DNA from: Oscillospiraceae bacterium
GTDB lineage: Bacteria > Bacillota > Clostridia > Oscillospirales > Oscillospiraceae
DNA: 18,768 nt
Direction of reading: 5' to 3'
Assembly (NCBI GenBank): GCA_016290695.1
Contig: JAEEUX010000014.1
Location: forward strand, 1-18,768
The notes under the pieces were generated by a model, which worked only from the letters and a program-made list of their open reading frames with translations, made no database searches and was not told the DNA's origin. The position numbers and the translations under genes are program-made. Of this stretch, positions 1-7,014 are shown piece after piece. Numbering within the stretch: position 1 is the first letter of the stretch; the number at the start of each line of letters is the position of its first letter.

Positions 1-127
1 TGCGTTTTTTGAACAATCTGACGAAAATCCTGACGGCGCAATCTATGCGCCGGAATTATGCGGCGTTGCCTTAGGTTTTGCGGATGTGTGATATGGCTGC
101 GTAAAGCGCCACCGCGCATACGCGCGG

Positions 128-157
128 GCGGAACGTCGAGGACGACGTTCCCTACCG
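128..157 (-). repeat. Palindromic interspersed repeat, left copy
   Basis: A perfect 9-bp stem, GGAACGTCG (130-138) with CGACGTTCC (143-151), encloses the 4-base loop AGGA. On the minus strand the element begins CGGTAGGGAACG, has loop TCCT and ends CGTTCCGC. The same 30-bp layout recurs at 18679-18708 on the plus strand, with two stem base pairs swapped in a compensated way. There is no T run, so it is not a terminator. It looks like a short intergenic repeat of the REP/MITE kind; the family is not identified. Confidence 0.75.
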
Positions 158-258
158 GACCGGCAACAACATTACATTAAGCAAATTAATTACATTCTGC
201 ATAATTCAAATGCGTGCTTGCGGCGCGCCCTACGGAATGGCAATCACATTACATTATA
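150..258 (+). repeat. Imperfect direct repeat, two copies of about 31 bp
   Basis: Copy 1 (150-180) and copy 2 (228-258) share CCCTAC, a GGA..GGCAA block and ACATTACATTA, differing by one 1-base gap and a few substitutions. They are offset by 78 bases. A further ATTACAT lies between them at 189-195. Copy 1 directly continues from the hairpin repeat; copy 2 lacks the hairpin arms and may be a decayed or truncated element. Confidence 0.6.
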
Positions 259-361
259 TAAATGTAACATAAAATCGCCGCTCGTTTTGCGCTTCCTTTT
301 TGTCTCATATTCCAAAAATGCCGAAAAATCCCTGAAACGGGCGAAAATTATGCCGTTTCGC

Positions 362-390
362 TTGCAATTTATTAGTCTATGCAGTAAAAT
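362..390 (+). promoter_or_regulatory. Probable sigma-A promoter of typA
   Basis: The -35 box TTGCAA (362-367) and -10 box TAAAAT (385-390) are separated by exactly 17 bases. Transcription would begin near 397, giving a leader of about 50 bases before the typA ATG at 448. Confidence 0.6.
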
Positions 391-447
391 ATCTAAGTTC
401 TGTTTAAATGATTGTAAAAACTTGTCAAGACGAAGAAGGTTTGGAAG

Positions 448-2262
448 ATGGAACTTAGAAACATTGCGATAATCGCGCACGTTGACCACGGCAAGACCAC
501 CCTTGTTAACGAAATGCTCAAGCAGGGCGGCGTTTTCCGTGAAAATCAGGCGGTAAACGACCGCGTTATGGACTCCGGCGCTCTTGAGCGCGAAAGAGGA
601 ATAACCATCCTCGCCAAAAACACGGCCGTCCACTACGGCGGCGTAAAGATAAACATAGTCGACACCCCGGGTCACGCCGATTTCGGCGGTGAGGTCGAGC
701 GCGTGCTCAAGATGGTAAACGGCGTCGTCCTGCTCGTTGACGCGGCGGAGGGCCCGATGCCGCAGACGCGCTTCGTCCTGCAGCACGCCCTCGCGCTGGG
801 GCATCGTGTCGTCGTCGTCATCAACAAGATCGACCGCCCGGACGCCCGCATACACGAGGTTATAGACGAGGTGCTGGAGCTGCTTCTGGAGCTCGACGCG
901 ACGGACGAGCAGCTTGATTCCCCGATGGTGTTCTGCTCGGCGCGCAAGGGCGTCGCCTCCTATTCGCCGGAGCAGGAGGGCGAGGATCTTCGCCCGCTTT
1001 TCGAGACTATTCTCGACTATATCCCCGCCCCGGAGCAGGATACCGCCTCCCCCTTCCAGATGCTCGTTTCGTCCGTTGACTATAACGAATACGTCGGCAG
1101 GATAGCCATTGGCCGCATCGAGCGCGGCGTTATCCGCCAGAACCAGGAGATCGTCGTCTGCAACGCGCAGAAGCCCGAGATGGAGAACAAGGCGAAGGCC
1201 GTGAGCCTCTATGTTTTCGACGGGCTCAACCGCGTCCCGGTGACGGAATCCTCCGCAGGCGACATTATCGCGCTTTCCGGCATAGGCGACGTTACCATCG
1301 GCGACACGATATGCGCGACGGAGCGCAAGGAGCCGCTTGATTTCGTCGAAATTTCCGCCCCCACGATGGAAATGACCTTCTCGGTCAACGACAGGCCCTT
1401 TGCCGGGACGGAGGGCAAATTCGTCACCTCCCGCAACCTTCGTGACCGTCTCTTCCGCGAAACGCTCAAGGACGTTTCCCTCCATGTCTCCGAAACTGAC
1501 TCGACGGACAGCTTCAACGTCGCCGGACGCGGCGAAATGCACCTTTCCATCCTTATTGAGACCATGCGCCGCGAGGGCTACGAATTCCAGGTCTCGCCCC
1601 CGCGCGTGCTGAATAAGAAGATTGACGGCGTACTCTGCGAGCCCATCGAAAAGCTCGTTATCGACGTTCCGGACGACTGCGTCGGCGTGGTTATCGAAAA
1701 GCTCGGTGTCCGCAAGGGCGAGCTTGCCGAGATGAACCCTATGGGCAGCCGCACAAGGCTCAGCTTCACCATCCCCTCGCGCGGACTTTTCGGCTACCGC
1801 AGCGAGTTCCTTTCCGATACGCGCGGAGAGGGCATCATGGCCTCCGTTTTCGACAGCTACCAGCCCTTCAAGGGCGAGCTCAAGCGCCGCTCCACCGGCT
1901 CGCTCATCGCGTTTGAAACGGGCGAGGCCGTCGCCTACGGCATCTTCAACGTCCAGGACCGCGGAACGATGTTCATCTCCCCGGGCGTAAAGGTCTACGC
2001 GGGCATGATAGTCGGCGTTTCCCCGAAGAACGAGGACATCACCGTGAACGTCTGCAAGAAAAAGCAGCTCACGAACATGCGCGCCGCCGGCTCCGACGAA
2101 GCGCTCCGCCTCGTTACGCCGAGGAACATGAGCCTCGAGCAGTGCCTCGAATTTCTGGCCGACGACGAGCTTCTTGAGGTTACGCCCAAGAACCTCCGCC
2201 TGAGAAAGAGCATTCTCGACCACTCTCTCAGAATGAAGGCCGTCCACGGCAAAAAACAATAA
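448..2262 (+). CDS. typA: Translational GTPase TypA/BipA
   Basis: This is a 604-residue ribosome-binding GTPase of the elongation-factor family, implicated in ribosome assembly and in stress or cold adaptation. The GTP-binding domain is complete: G1 AHVDHGKT at residues 10-17, G2 RERGITI at 48-54, G3 DTPGH at 72-76, G4 NKID at 126-129, and a G5-like SARKG further on. The EF-Tu-like domain 2, the EF-G-like domains and the TypA-specific C-terminal domain follow, and the length fits the family (about 600-615). The ATG at 448 is preceded by AAGG (436-439) at 8 bases and begins MELRNIAIIAHVDHGKT, as the family does. It stands alone, with a promoter upstream and two hairpins downstream. A 685-residue open frame on the opposite strand is a codon-bias shadow. 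Confidence 0.97.
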   Translation: MELRNIAIIAHVDHGKTTLVNEMLKQGGVFRENQAVNDRVMDSGALERERGITILAKNTAVHYGGVKINIVDTPGHADFGGEVERVLKMVNGVVLLVDAAEGPMPQTRFVLQHALALGHRVVVVINKIDRPDARIHEVIDEVLELLLELDATDEQLDSPMVFCSARKGVASYSPEQEGEDLRPLFETILDYIPAPEQDTASPFQMLVSSVDYNEYVGRIAIGRIERGVIRQNQEIVVCNAQKPEMENKAKAVSLYVFDGLNRVPVTESSAGDIIALSGIGDVTIGDTICATERKEPLDFVEISAPTMEMTFSVNDRPFAGTEGKFVTSRNLRDRLFRETLKDVSLHVSETDSTDSFNVAGRGEMHLSILIETMRREGYEFQVSPPRVLNKKIDGVLCEPIEKLVIDVPDDCVGVVIEKLGVRKGELAEMNPMGSRTRLSFTIPSRGLFGYRSEFLSDTRGEGIMASVFDSYQPFKGELKRRSTGSLIAFETGEAVAYGIFNVQDRGTMFISPGVKVYAGMIVGVSPKNEDITVNVCKKKQLTNMRAAGSDEALRLVTPRNMSLEQCLEFLADDELLEVTPKNLRLRKSILDHSLRMKAVHGKKQ

Positions 2263-2270
2263 AACAGACT

Positions 2271-2317
2271 TCACATGAGACCCGCTTCGCTGGGCTCTCA
2301 TGTGAGCAAGGTGTTTT
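2271..2317 (+). terminator. First hairpin after typA, weak terminator
   Basis: The 10-bp stem TCACATGAGA (2271-2280) with TCTCATGTGA (2296-2305) continues as CCC/GGG across a single bulged C, with loop GCTTCGCT. A T tract (GTGTTTTTAA) follows only after a spacer of about 8 bases. It may be a weak terminator or a 3'-end stabiliser; the stronger hairpin is at 2337-2369. Confidence 0.6.
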
Positions 2318-2336
2318 TAATCCTCTCTATACTCCG

Positions 2337-2373
2337 AATCGGTTGCGTACCGAAGGTGCGCAGCCGATTTTTT
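2337..2373 (+). terminator. Rho-independent terminator of typA
   Basis: A 15-bp stem, including two G-T pairs, joins 2337-2351 with 2355-2369 around a GAA loop, and a run of six T follows at once (2368-2373). This is a textbook intrinsic terminator separating typA from the transporter gene. Confidence 0.85.
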
Positions 2374-2413
2374 GTTTTTATTAAAAAATCCCGAGATTTT
2401 TGCCAAAAAACTG

Positions 2414-2442
2414 TTGTTTTATCTTTCAAAATATTGTAGAAT
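2414..2442 (+). promoter_or_regulatory. Probable sigma-A promoter of the SNF transporter
   Basis: The -35 box TTGTTT (2414-2419) and -10 box TAGAAT (2437-2442) have a 17-base spacer. The start would be near 2449, which places the inverted repeat at 2449-2495 at the very 5' end of the message. Confidence 0.55.
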
Positions 2443-2448
2443 ACATAA

Positions 2449-2495
2449 CGGCGTTTGGTTTAGGCTTTTAAATTTTAAATGGATGAACCACGCCG
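2449..2495 (+). promoter_or_regulatory. Inverted repeat in the transporter mRNA leader
   Basis: CGGCGT (2449-2454) and GGTT (2457-2460) pair with AACC (2486-2489) and ACGCCG (2490-2495), leaving two bulged T and a 25-base AT-rich loop. It sits between the promoter and the ribosome site (GAGG 2522-2525). It could be a 5' stabilising hairpin or an operator. No known riboswitch is recognised. Confidence 0.4.
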
Positions 2496-2532
2496 AATAT
2501 TCATAATTTTATGATGAAAATGAGGTAAAAAC

Positions 2533-3933
2533 ATGGAACGTGAGAAATTCTCATCGAGATTAGGCTTCATCCTTATCTCCGCGGGCTGTGCCATCGGCCT
2601 GGGCAACGTATACAGGTTCCCCATCTGGTGCGGCGCATACGGAGGAGGTATCTTCCTGCTGTTCTACATACTCTTCCTCGTCCTGCTCGGAATCCCCATC
2701 ATGACGGCGGAATACGCTGTCGGACGCGGCAGCCAGCGCAGCATCGCGACGTCCTTCGACGTTCTCGAAAAGCCCGGCCAGAAATGGCACTTCATGAAGT
2801 ATCTCGGCGTCGCGGGCAACTATCTGCTCATGATGTTCTATACCTGCATAACCGGCTGGTTCTTCGTATATTTCTTCAAATATGTCAGCGGCTCCATCAT
2901 GGACGTGAGCGCCGGGCTTGACGTTGCGGAAGCCTCCGGCGCCCTGCTCGGAACCTTTATCAGCACCCTCACCAATCTCCCGCTCAACGTCATAATGACG
3001 GCTGTTGTTATCATCCTCGGCTTTGCCGTATGCGCCATCGGCCTTCAAAAGGGCGTTGAGAAGATAACCAAGGTCATGATGACGCTCCTGCTTATCCTTA
3101 TCCTCGGCCTCGGCGTTTATGCCTGCACCCTCCCGGGCGCTGCTGAGGGTCTCAAGTTTTACTTTGTTCCCTCCCTTGAAAGCGTTAAGGCTTACGGCTG
3201 GGGAACCGTTATCTCCGGTGCAATGAGCCAGGCCTTCTTCACGCTGAGCATAGGCATCGGCTCCATTGCCATCTTCGGCAGCTACATCGGCAAGGATCGC
3301 AGCCTTCTCGGCGAGTCCTTCACCGTCGTCGGGCTCGACACCTTCGTCGCGCTCATGTCCGGTCTTGTCATCTTCCCCGCCTTCTTCACCTTCAACCCCG
3401 GCGGAAGCATCGAGGCAGGCGAGGCCGGAGCAGGCTTCCTCTTCTCCACGCTTTCCTCCATCTTTAACCACATGGCGGGCGGCCGCGTCATCGGCATTCT
3501 CTTCTTCCTCTTCATGGTCTTTGCCGCCATGTCCACGGTTATCGCCGTTTTTGAAAACATCATGTCCTTCTGGCTTGAGTGGACGAAGATGAAGCGCTGG
3601 AAAATCGCTCTTATCAACGCGATTCTTCTCATAGTCCTCACTCTTCCCTTCATCCTCGCCAACTGCACTGACAGCTTCCTTTCCAAGGAAATCTTCCTCG
3701 GCCGCAACTTCGGCGACTTTGAGGACTTCCTCGTATCCAACCTCGCCCTCCCCATAGGCAGCCTTGTTTACGTCCTCTTCTGCGCGCACAAGTTCGGCTG
3801 GGGCTGGGATAAGTATTTTGCCGAGGTAAACGCAGGCAACGGCGCGAAGGTCCCCAGGTGGATGAAGCCCTACATGAGCTATATCCTCCCGCTCATCATA
3901 ATCGTCGTTCTCGTTCTTTCCGTTATCGGCTAA
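2533..3933 (+). CDS. Sodium-dependent transporter, SNF/NSS family
   Basis: This 466-residue inner-membrane protein belongs to the neurotransmitter:sodium symporter family (LeuT fold), whose members couple sodium entry to uptake of amino acids or related amines. The family hallmark is at residues 18-30: GCAIGLGNVYRFP, the unwound TM1 substrate and sodium site, followed by YGGGIFLLFY and GIPIMTAEYAVGRGSQ. About 11 hydrophobic segments are visible, as in bacterial NSS proteins that lack TM12. The substrate cannot be read from the sequence. The ATG at 2533 has GAGG 7 bases upstream. It is monocistronic, with its own promoter and a strong terminator. It may serve amino-acid uptake together with the ABC transporter at the right of the window, but nothing here links them. 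Confidence 0.93.
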   Translation: MEREKFSSRLGFILISAGCAIGLGNVYRFPIWCGAYGGGIFLLFYILFLVLLGIPIMTAEYAVGRGSQRSIATSFDVLEKPGQKWHFMKYLGVAGNYLLMMFYTCITGWFFVYFFKYVSGSIMDVSAGLDVAEASGALLGTFISTLTNLPLNVIMTAVVIILGFAVCAIGLQKGVEKITKVMMTLLLILILGLGVYACTLPGAAEGLKFYFVPSLESVKAYGWGTVISGAMSQAFFTLSIGIGSIAIFGSYIGKDRSLLGESFTVVGLDTFVALMSGLVIFPAFFTFNPGGSIEAGEAGAGFLFSTLSSIFNHMAGGRVIGILFFLFMVFAAMSTVIAVFENIMSFWLEWTKMKRWKIALINAILLIVLTLPFILANCTDSFLSKEIFLGRNFGDFEDFLVSNLALPIGSLVYVLFCAHKFGWGWDKYFAEVNAGNGAKVPRWMKPYMSYILPLIIIVVLVLSVIG

Positions 3934-3946
3934 GACATAAGCTTCA

Positions 3947-3981
3947 AGCGCCGCCGCAGATTTTGCGGCGGCGCTTTTTTT
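3947..3981 (+). terminator. Rho-independent terminator of the SNF transporter gene
   Basis: A perfect 12-bp GC-rich stem, AGCGCCGCCGCA (3947-3958) with TGCGGCGGCGCT (3964-3975), encloses a 5-base loop and is followed by seven T. It begins 13 bases after the stop codon. Confidence 0.92.
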
Positions 3982-4141
3982 GTATGGCGCAAAGCCTTCC
4001 TCATAGACTTTCTGATTTTAATTGAATATCAGCGTCAGATCGGAAAGGAAGGAAGAAAGAGAGAAATAACTCTGCGCCCATCATGAGGGCTTTCGCATTC
4101 AAAAGCATGCGGCAGCTTGTCGGCAAAGGATCTGTCGGCAA
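3982..4141. other. Intergenic stretch between two terminators
   Basis: This 160-base stretch follows the SNF terminator and ends at the next one. It contains a short CTGAT/ATCAG inverted repeat (4012-4032), a purine-rich run (4040-4066), and TGTCGGCAAA twice at a 15-base offset (4118-4127 and 4133-4142). No ribosome site precedes the ATG at 4083, and the frame from it runs through the next terminator, so no gene is called. A small plus-strand RNA ending at the 4149-4183 hairpin is conceivable, but no good promoter was found. Confidence 0.4.
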
Positions 4142-4183
4142 ACAAAAACGCGCCTGCGGTCATAGCCGCAGGCGCGCTTTTTC
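4142..4183. terminator. Bidirectional terminator after the SLH protein gene
   Basis: A perfect 11-bp stem, CGCGCCTGCGG (4149-4159) with CCGCAGGCGCG (4166-4176), lies between an A run on the left and a T run on the right. It can therefore terminate either strand. Its clear client is the minus-strand YcdB-like/SLH gene, whose stop codon is at 4203. Confidence 0.88.
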
Positions 4184-4202
4184 ATCTTTTTATCTCTTCG
4201 CT

Positions 4203-6413
4203 TTATCTGCTCATAAGGTTATAGAGCATTACAGCGGCTTCCTTGCGGCTGAGCGCGGAATTTGGGCGGAAGGTGCCCTTCGCGTCGCCGCTTATTATGC
4301 CGAGTCCTTTTGCCAGCGCGACGTAGCCGAGATTGGCTTCGCCTATTTCACCGGCATCGGAGAAGGGAACGGCATAAATGCCGGAAAGTGACGCTATCTC
4401 GGAATAACCGAGCGCAGAGACGAGGGAACGGACGGCGTCAACGCGGGTTACGGCCCTGTCGGGATGGCGCTGGCCGTCATAAAGCCCGTAGGAGCGTGCC
4501 ATTGTATAGAGCGTGTCAAGGTCATCCTTGTCCAGTTCCTCAGGAAAGGTGTTGCCGGTGGCGCTGAGGAAGAAGGCGAGCATTTCCTTTTCCGTGAGCT
4601 TCTGCGCGGCCTTGAATTCGCCGCCGGGGAAGCCTATGCCGTACTGCGCGAGCTTCTCTATCTTGGCGCGCTCGGGCTCGGAGCCGAGGTCAGAATAGGT
4701 GAATTTCTCACTGCCCGCCACGCTCTTTTCCGCTGCGGCGAGCGAGCCGTCAGCAGCATAAACGCCGTGAACGCAGCCGTCCGCTTCAAGCTGCCACGTT
4801 AAAACGGCCTTGCCCTCCTCGGGCCATATGTATTCACCGCTGATGTTTTCAGAGCGGTCAAGCTCATACTTCAAGAGTTCGTTGAAGGAGGCCATGTAAA
4901 CGTCGAGCGCCTTTTCCGCGCTGATAAGGGTATCTGCCGGGGTCTCGAAGCTGACTTCATCGTTCCAGAAGAAGCCGAAATCGTCTATGCAGCCGGAGGC
5001 ACGGTTCACGCTTAAGCTGATTTGGTTTTCGGGGAAGAAGTAGCCGTTTACGTGCTGTGCGAAGGTATAGCTGTCGCGCTCGACGGAGTAATCCGTATAG
5101 TTTGAATTATAGAGCTTCGTTTCGCTGAAATTTGCGTATTTCGCGCCGAGCCACGCCTTCACGGCCTCGCTCAGCTCCGCGACGGGTTTCTCCTTCGCTT
5201 CATAATCGTAGCCCATGCCGCGGTAATTCGTGTAGCCGCTCATAAGCTCGCCCGTCTTGCCGTTGATAGTGTAATTTTTGTAAACGCCCGGCCTGTAGCC
5301 CTCCTCAGTGAGCTTGTTATAGTCTGAAACGCTCAGGCCGACGGAGGCGCAGTCGGAAGAAGTGAGCGCGATAGAATAGGAAACGTAGGCGGTGATTTCG
5401 TCTGTTTCCGTGTCGAGAGAATAGTCCACGCGTTTGAGTTCATAGCCGTTCGTTACGCCGAGCAGCTTGTCGGAGCGGATTATACCGTCGAGCTTATCGG
5501 CGCTGAGCGCCCCTTCAAGCTTGGCTATGCCCTTGAGCTCCGTGTCCGTAAGGGCGACCTTGTAGCTTTCCGCCTCCGGCGCTTCAGCGGCGTCGGCAGA
5601 AGAATTTTCGGCTGCTCCGGAAAAACTGTCCCCGCGTCCGGCGTAAAGCTCGCTGCGCTTAAAGAGCTTGCCGGTGGCGGCGTTTACGAGGTAATCATCA
5701 TCCTTTGAAAAAAGATAGACGAGGCGGGCGTTTTTGCCGTCATAGCAGGCATACTCAAGCTTCGAGGTATATACGCCGCGGAAAAGCTCAAGCGCGTCTG
5801 CCTGCGAGATTTTAGGCGAAGCGGAGGGGTAACCGCCCTTTACGACGGTGTAGCTGTCGCTGCGGTTGTAGCTTGTGAGCCGCAGGTCGGAAAGGCGAAG
5901 ACTCGCGCGGACGGAAAAAATCGTGGGGACGGAGTTTACGCAGAGCGTGCCGTAGAAATAATATGAGTCTGCGTCGCGGGCGTTATCCTCCCTCTCTGTA
6001 AAGCGGACGCTTTCGTTTTTGCCGAGAAGGGGCGCGATGAGCTTTTCAAGCTCCTTCTGAGCCTCCGCGCGGCTGAGGCGCGGGAAATGCGGCGCGTAGC
6101 CGGCATCATAGTACCCTGTCTCATTATAGTCGTAGAAGCTGAGAGAATAAACCGTGCCGTCTTCCCCGGCGCTCACGCTGAGCTCGTTATCCTCCATGTA
6201 CCAGTTAAGCCGCCAGATGGGGCGGGAGCCCTCGCTTTCGAGGTCTCCGTAAAAATCGGTGTAATCGTCGCCTATATTGAGTTTCTCCTTGACCTTGAGC
6301 GTAACGGCTGCAAGGCGCGAATCGAGCGCGTCGCCGCCAGAAGCGGCGGAGGCGGAGAGGCCCATACTGAGCAGCATTACAGCGGCAAGCATAGCCGCGA
6401 GCAGTTTTTTCAT
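4203..6413 (-). CDS. Secreted YcdB-like protein with C-terminal SLH repeats
   Basis: This 736-residue protein has a signal peptide (MKKLLAAMLAAVMLLSMGLSASA, cleavage near residue 23-24). A long extracellular region follows, built of repeats like the YcdB/YcdC and PepSY-type domains: segments such as WRLNWYMEDNELSVSAGEDG and YSFAL-like strands ending in a 'tGel.sy' turn recur at about residues 65-95, 200-250, 330-400 and 440-500. The last 150 residues contain three S-layer-homology-like motifs; the last two are the clearest (RSYGLYDGQRHPDRAVTRVD and KGLGIISGDAKGTFRPN). SLH domains bind secondary cell-wall polymers, so the protein is probably held on the cell surface. Its biochemical function is unknown. 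The ATG at 6413 has AGGAGG just upstream. It lies 102 bases after the amidase gene, with no clear promoter or terminator between them, so read-through from the thiI operon is possible. Confidence 0.85.
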   Translation of the reverse strand: MKKLLAAMLAAVMLLSMGLSASAASGGDALDSRLAAVTLKVKEKLNIGDDYTDFYGDLESEGSRPIWRLNWYMEDNELSVSAGEDGTVYSLSFYDYNETGYYDAGYAPHFPRLSRAEAQKELEKLIAPLLGKNESVRFTEREDNARDADSYYFYGTLCVNSVPTIFSVRASLRLSDLRLTSYNRSDSYTVVKGGYPSASPKISQADALELFRGVYTSKLEYACYDGKNARLVYLFSKDDDYLVNAATGKLFKRSELYAGRGDSFSGAAENSSADAAEAPEAESYKVALTDTELKGIAKLEGALSADKLDGIIRSDKLLGVTNGYELKRVDYSLDTETDEITAYVSYSIALTSSDCASVGLSVSDYNKLTEEGYRPGVYKNYTINGKTGELMSGYTNYRGMGYDYEAKEKPVAELSEAVKAWLGAKYANFSETKLYNSNYTDYSVERDSYTFAQHVNGYFFPENQISLSVNRASGCIDDFGFFWNDEVSFETPADTLISAEKALDVYMASFNELLKYELDRSENISGEYIWPEEGKAVLTWQLEADGCVHGVYAADGSLAAAEKSVAGSEKFTYSDLGSEPERAKIEKLAQYGIGFPGGEFKAAQKLTEKEMLAFFLSATGNTFPEELDKDDLDTLYTMARSYGLYDGQRHPDRAVTRVDAVRSLVSALGYSEIASLSGIYAVPFSDAGEIGEANLGYVALAKGLGIISGDAKGTFRPNSALSRKEAAVMLYNLMSR

Positions 6414-6515
6414 TCTCGTTTTTCCTCCTGTATCATTGGTTATAGGAAAGCTTTCGTTTAGTAAGACGCAGAGAGAAGGAAAAAGTTTCGCGATCTGGAA
6501 AAAATAATGCTGTAT

Positions 6516-7004
6516 TTATCGCGCAGCTCGGATGTGTTCTTCTATCATAGCGAAAACGGCGTCCGCCGCCGCGTTTCGTATCTCCGCGCGCTCCGTGCCG
6601 CAGCTGAGACGGCGGCAAACGGTGCCGTCTGCCGAGGAAAGGGCGGCGTAGACCGTCCCCACGGCGTTGCCGCGTTCGTCCCCGCCGGGGCCGGCAAGCC
6701 CCGTCGTGCTCACGCCTATGTCGGTTTTCAGCTCGCGTCTCACGCCCTCTGCCATCTCTCGCGCGACGCGCTCGGATACAGCGCCGAACTCGTCGAGCGA
6801 AGCGCGGGAAACGCCGAGAAGAGCCTCCTTCACGGCGTTAGTGTAGCTCACGACGCCGCCGAAGAAAACCTCCGACGCGCCGGGAATGTCCGTTATGCGC
6901 TTTGCGATGAGCCCGCCCGTGCAGGATTCCGCCGCGGCGAGGCTGAGTCCCTTTGCGCGGAGCAGCTCGAAAACCGCCTGCTCCGGCTTTTTAATATCGG
7001 CCAT
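6516..7004 (-). CDS. pncC: CinA C-terminal / PncC-type nicotinamide-nucleotide amidase
   Basis: This 162-residue protein is a stand-alone CinA C-terminal domain. Family members deamidate nicotinamide mononucleotide to nicotinate mononucleotide, a step that recycles pyridine nucleotides to NAD. AAAESCTGG at residues 23-31 supplies the expected catalytic Ser27; SYTNAVK at 53-59 gives the conserved Tyr and Lys; STTGLAGPGG is at 99-108. The N-terminal MoCF-like domain of full-length CinA is absent, as in E. coli PncC, so a competence role should not be assumed. The start at 7004 is 10 bases after the thiI stop, and its GAGG ribosome site overlaps that stop codon, indicating translational coupling. 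The symbol is assigned by domain architecture. Confidence 0.9.
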   Translation of the reverse strand: MADIKKPEQAVFELLRAKGLSLAAAESCTGGLIAKRITDIPGASEVFFGGVVSYTNAVKEALLGVSRASLDEFGAVSERVAREMAEGVRRELKTDIGVSTTGLAGPGGDERGNAVGTVYAALSSADGTVCRRLSCGTERAEIRNAAADAVFAMIEEHIRAAR

Positions 7005-7014
7005 TATAAGCGCC

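Larger units (their letters stand above)
1..361. other. Left-end intergenic region with repeat pieces
   Basis: No complete gene is visible. Two overlapping plus frames are open at the left edge: one reads to a TGA at 89-91 (ending ALGFADV), the other to a TAG at 71-73 (ending RRNYAALP). Either could be the last residues of a gene beginning outside the window, but about 25-30 codons do not decide it. From about 112 onward there is a small hairpin (112-127), a stronger palindromic repeat (128-157) and two copies of an element ending in ACATTACATTA (150-180 and 228-258). The stretch 245-440 is clearly more AT-rich than the genes and leads into the typA promoter. Confidence 0.6.

Noticed and set aside
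2..91. Possible C-terminal end of a gene entering from the left
   Set aside because: Two different frames are open over this short stretch and neither can be identified, so it is described only as intergenic.
244..2301. 685-residue open frame on the minus strand across typA
   Set aside because: It lies opposite typA and is open because of GC-rich codon use; the translation is low-complexity and Arg/Ala/Val/Asp-rich, with no recognisable domain, and typA itself is unmistakable.
2560..3789. 409-residue open frame on the minus strand across the NSS transporter
   Set aside because: Same effect: a highly charged Glu/Asp/Ala-rich shadow of a membrane-protein gene, without a ribosome site.
4083..4391. 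Possible small plus-strand gene starting at 4083
   Set aside because: It runs through a perfect terminator and then antisense through the SLH gene, and no ribosome site precedes the ATG.
6447..6458. GAAAGCTTTC palindrome upstream of the SLH gene as an operator
   Set aside because: A 10-bp palindrome with no nearby promoter boxes or second copy is too weak to call.
6516..7004. Competence-damage protein CinA
   Set aside because: Only the C-terminal amidase domain is present, so the PncC-type NAD-salvage role is the supported reading.
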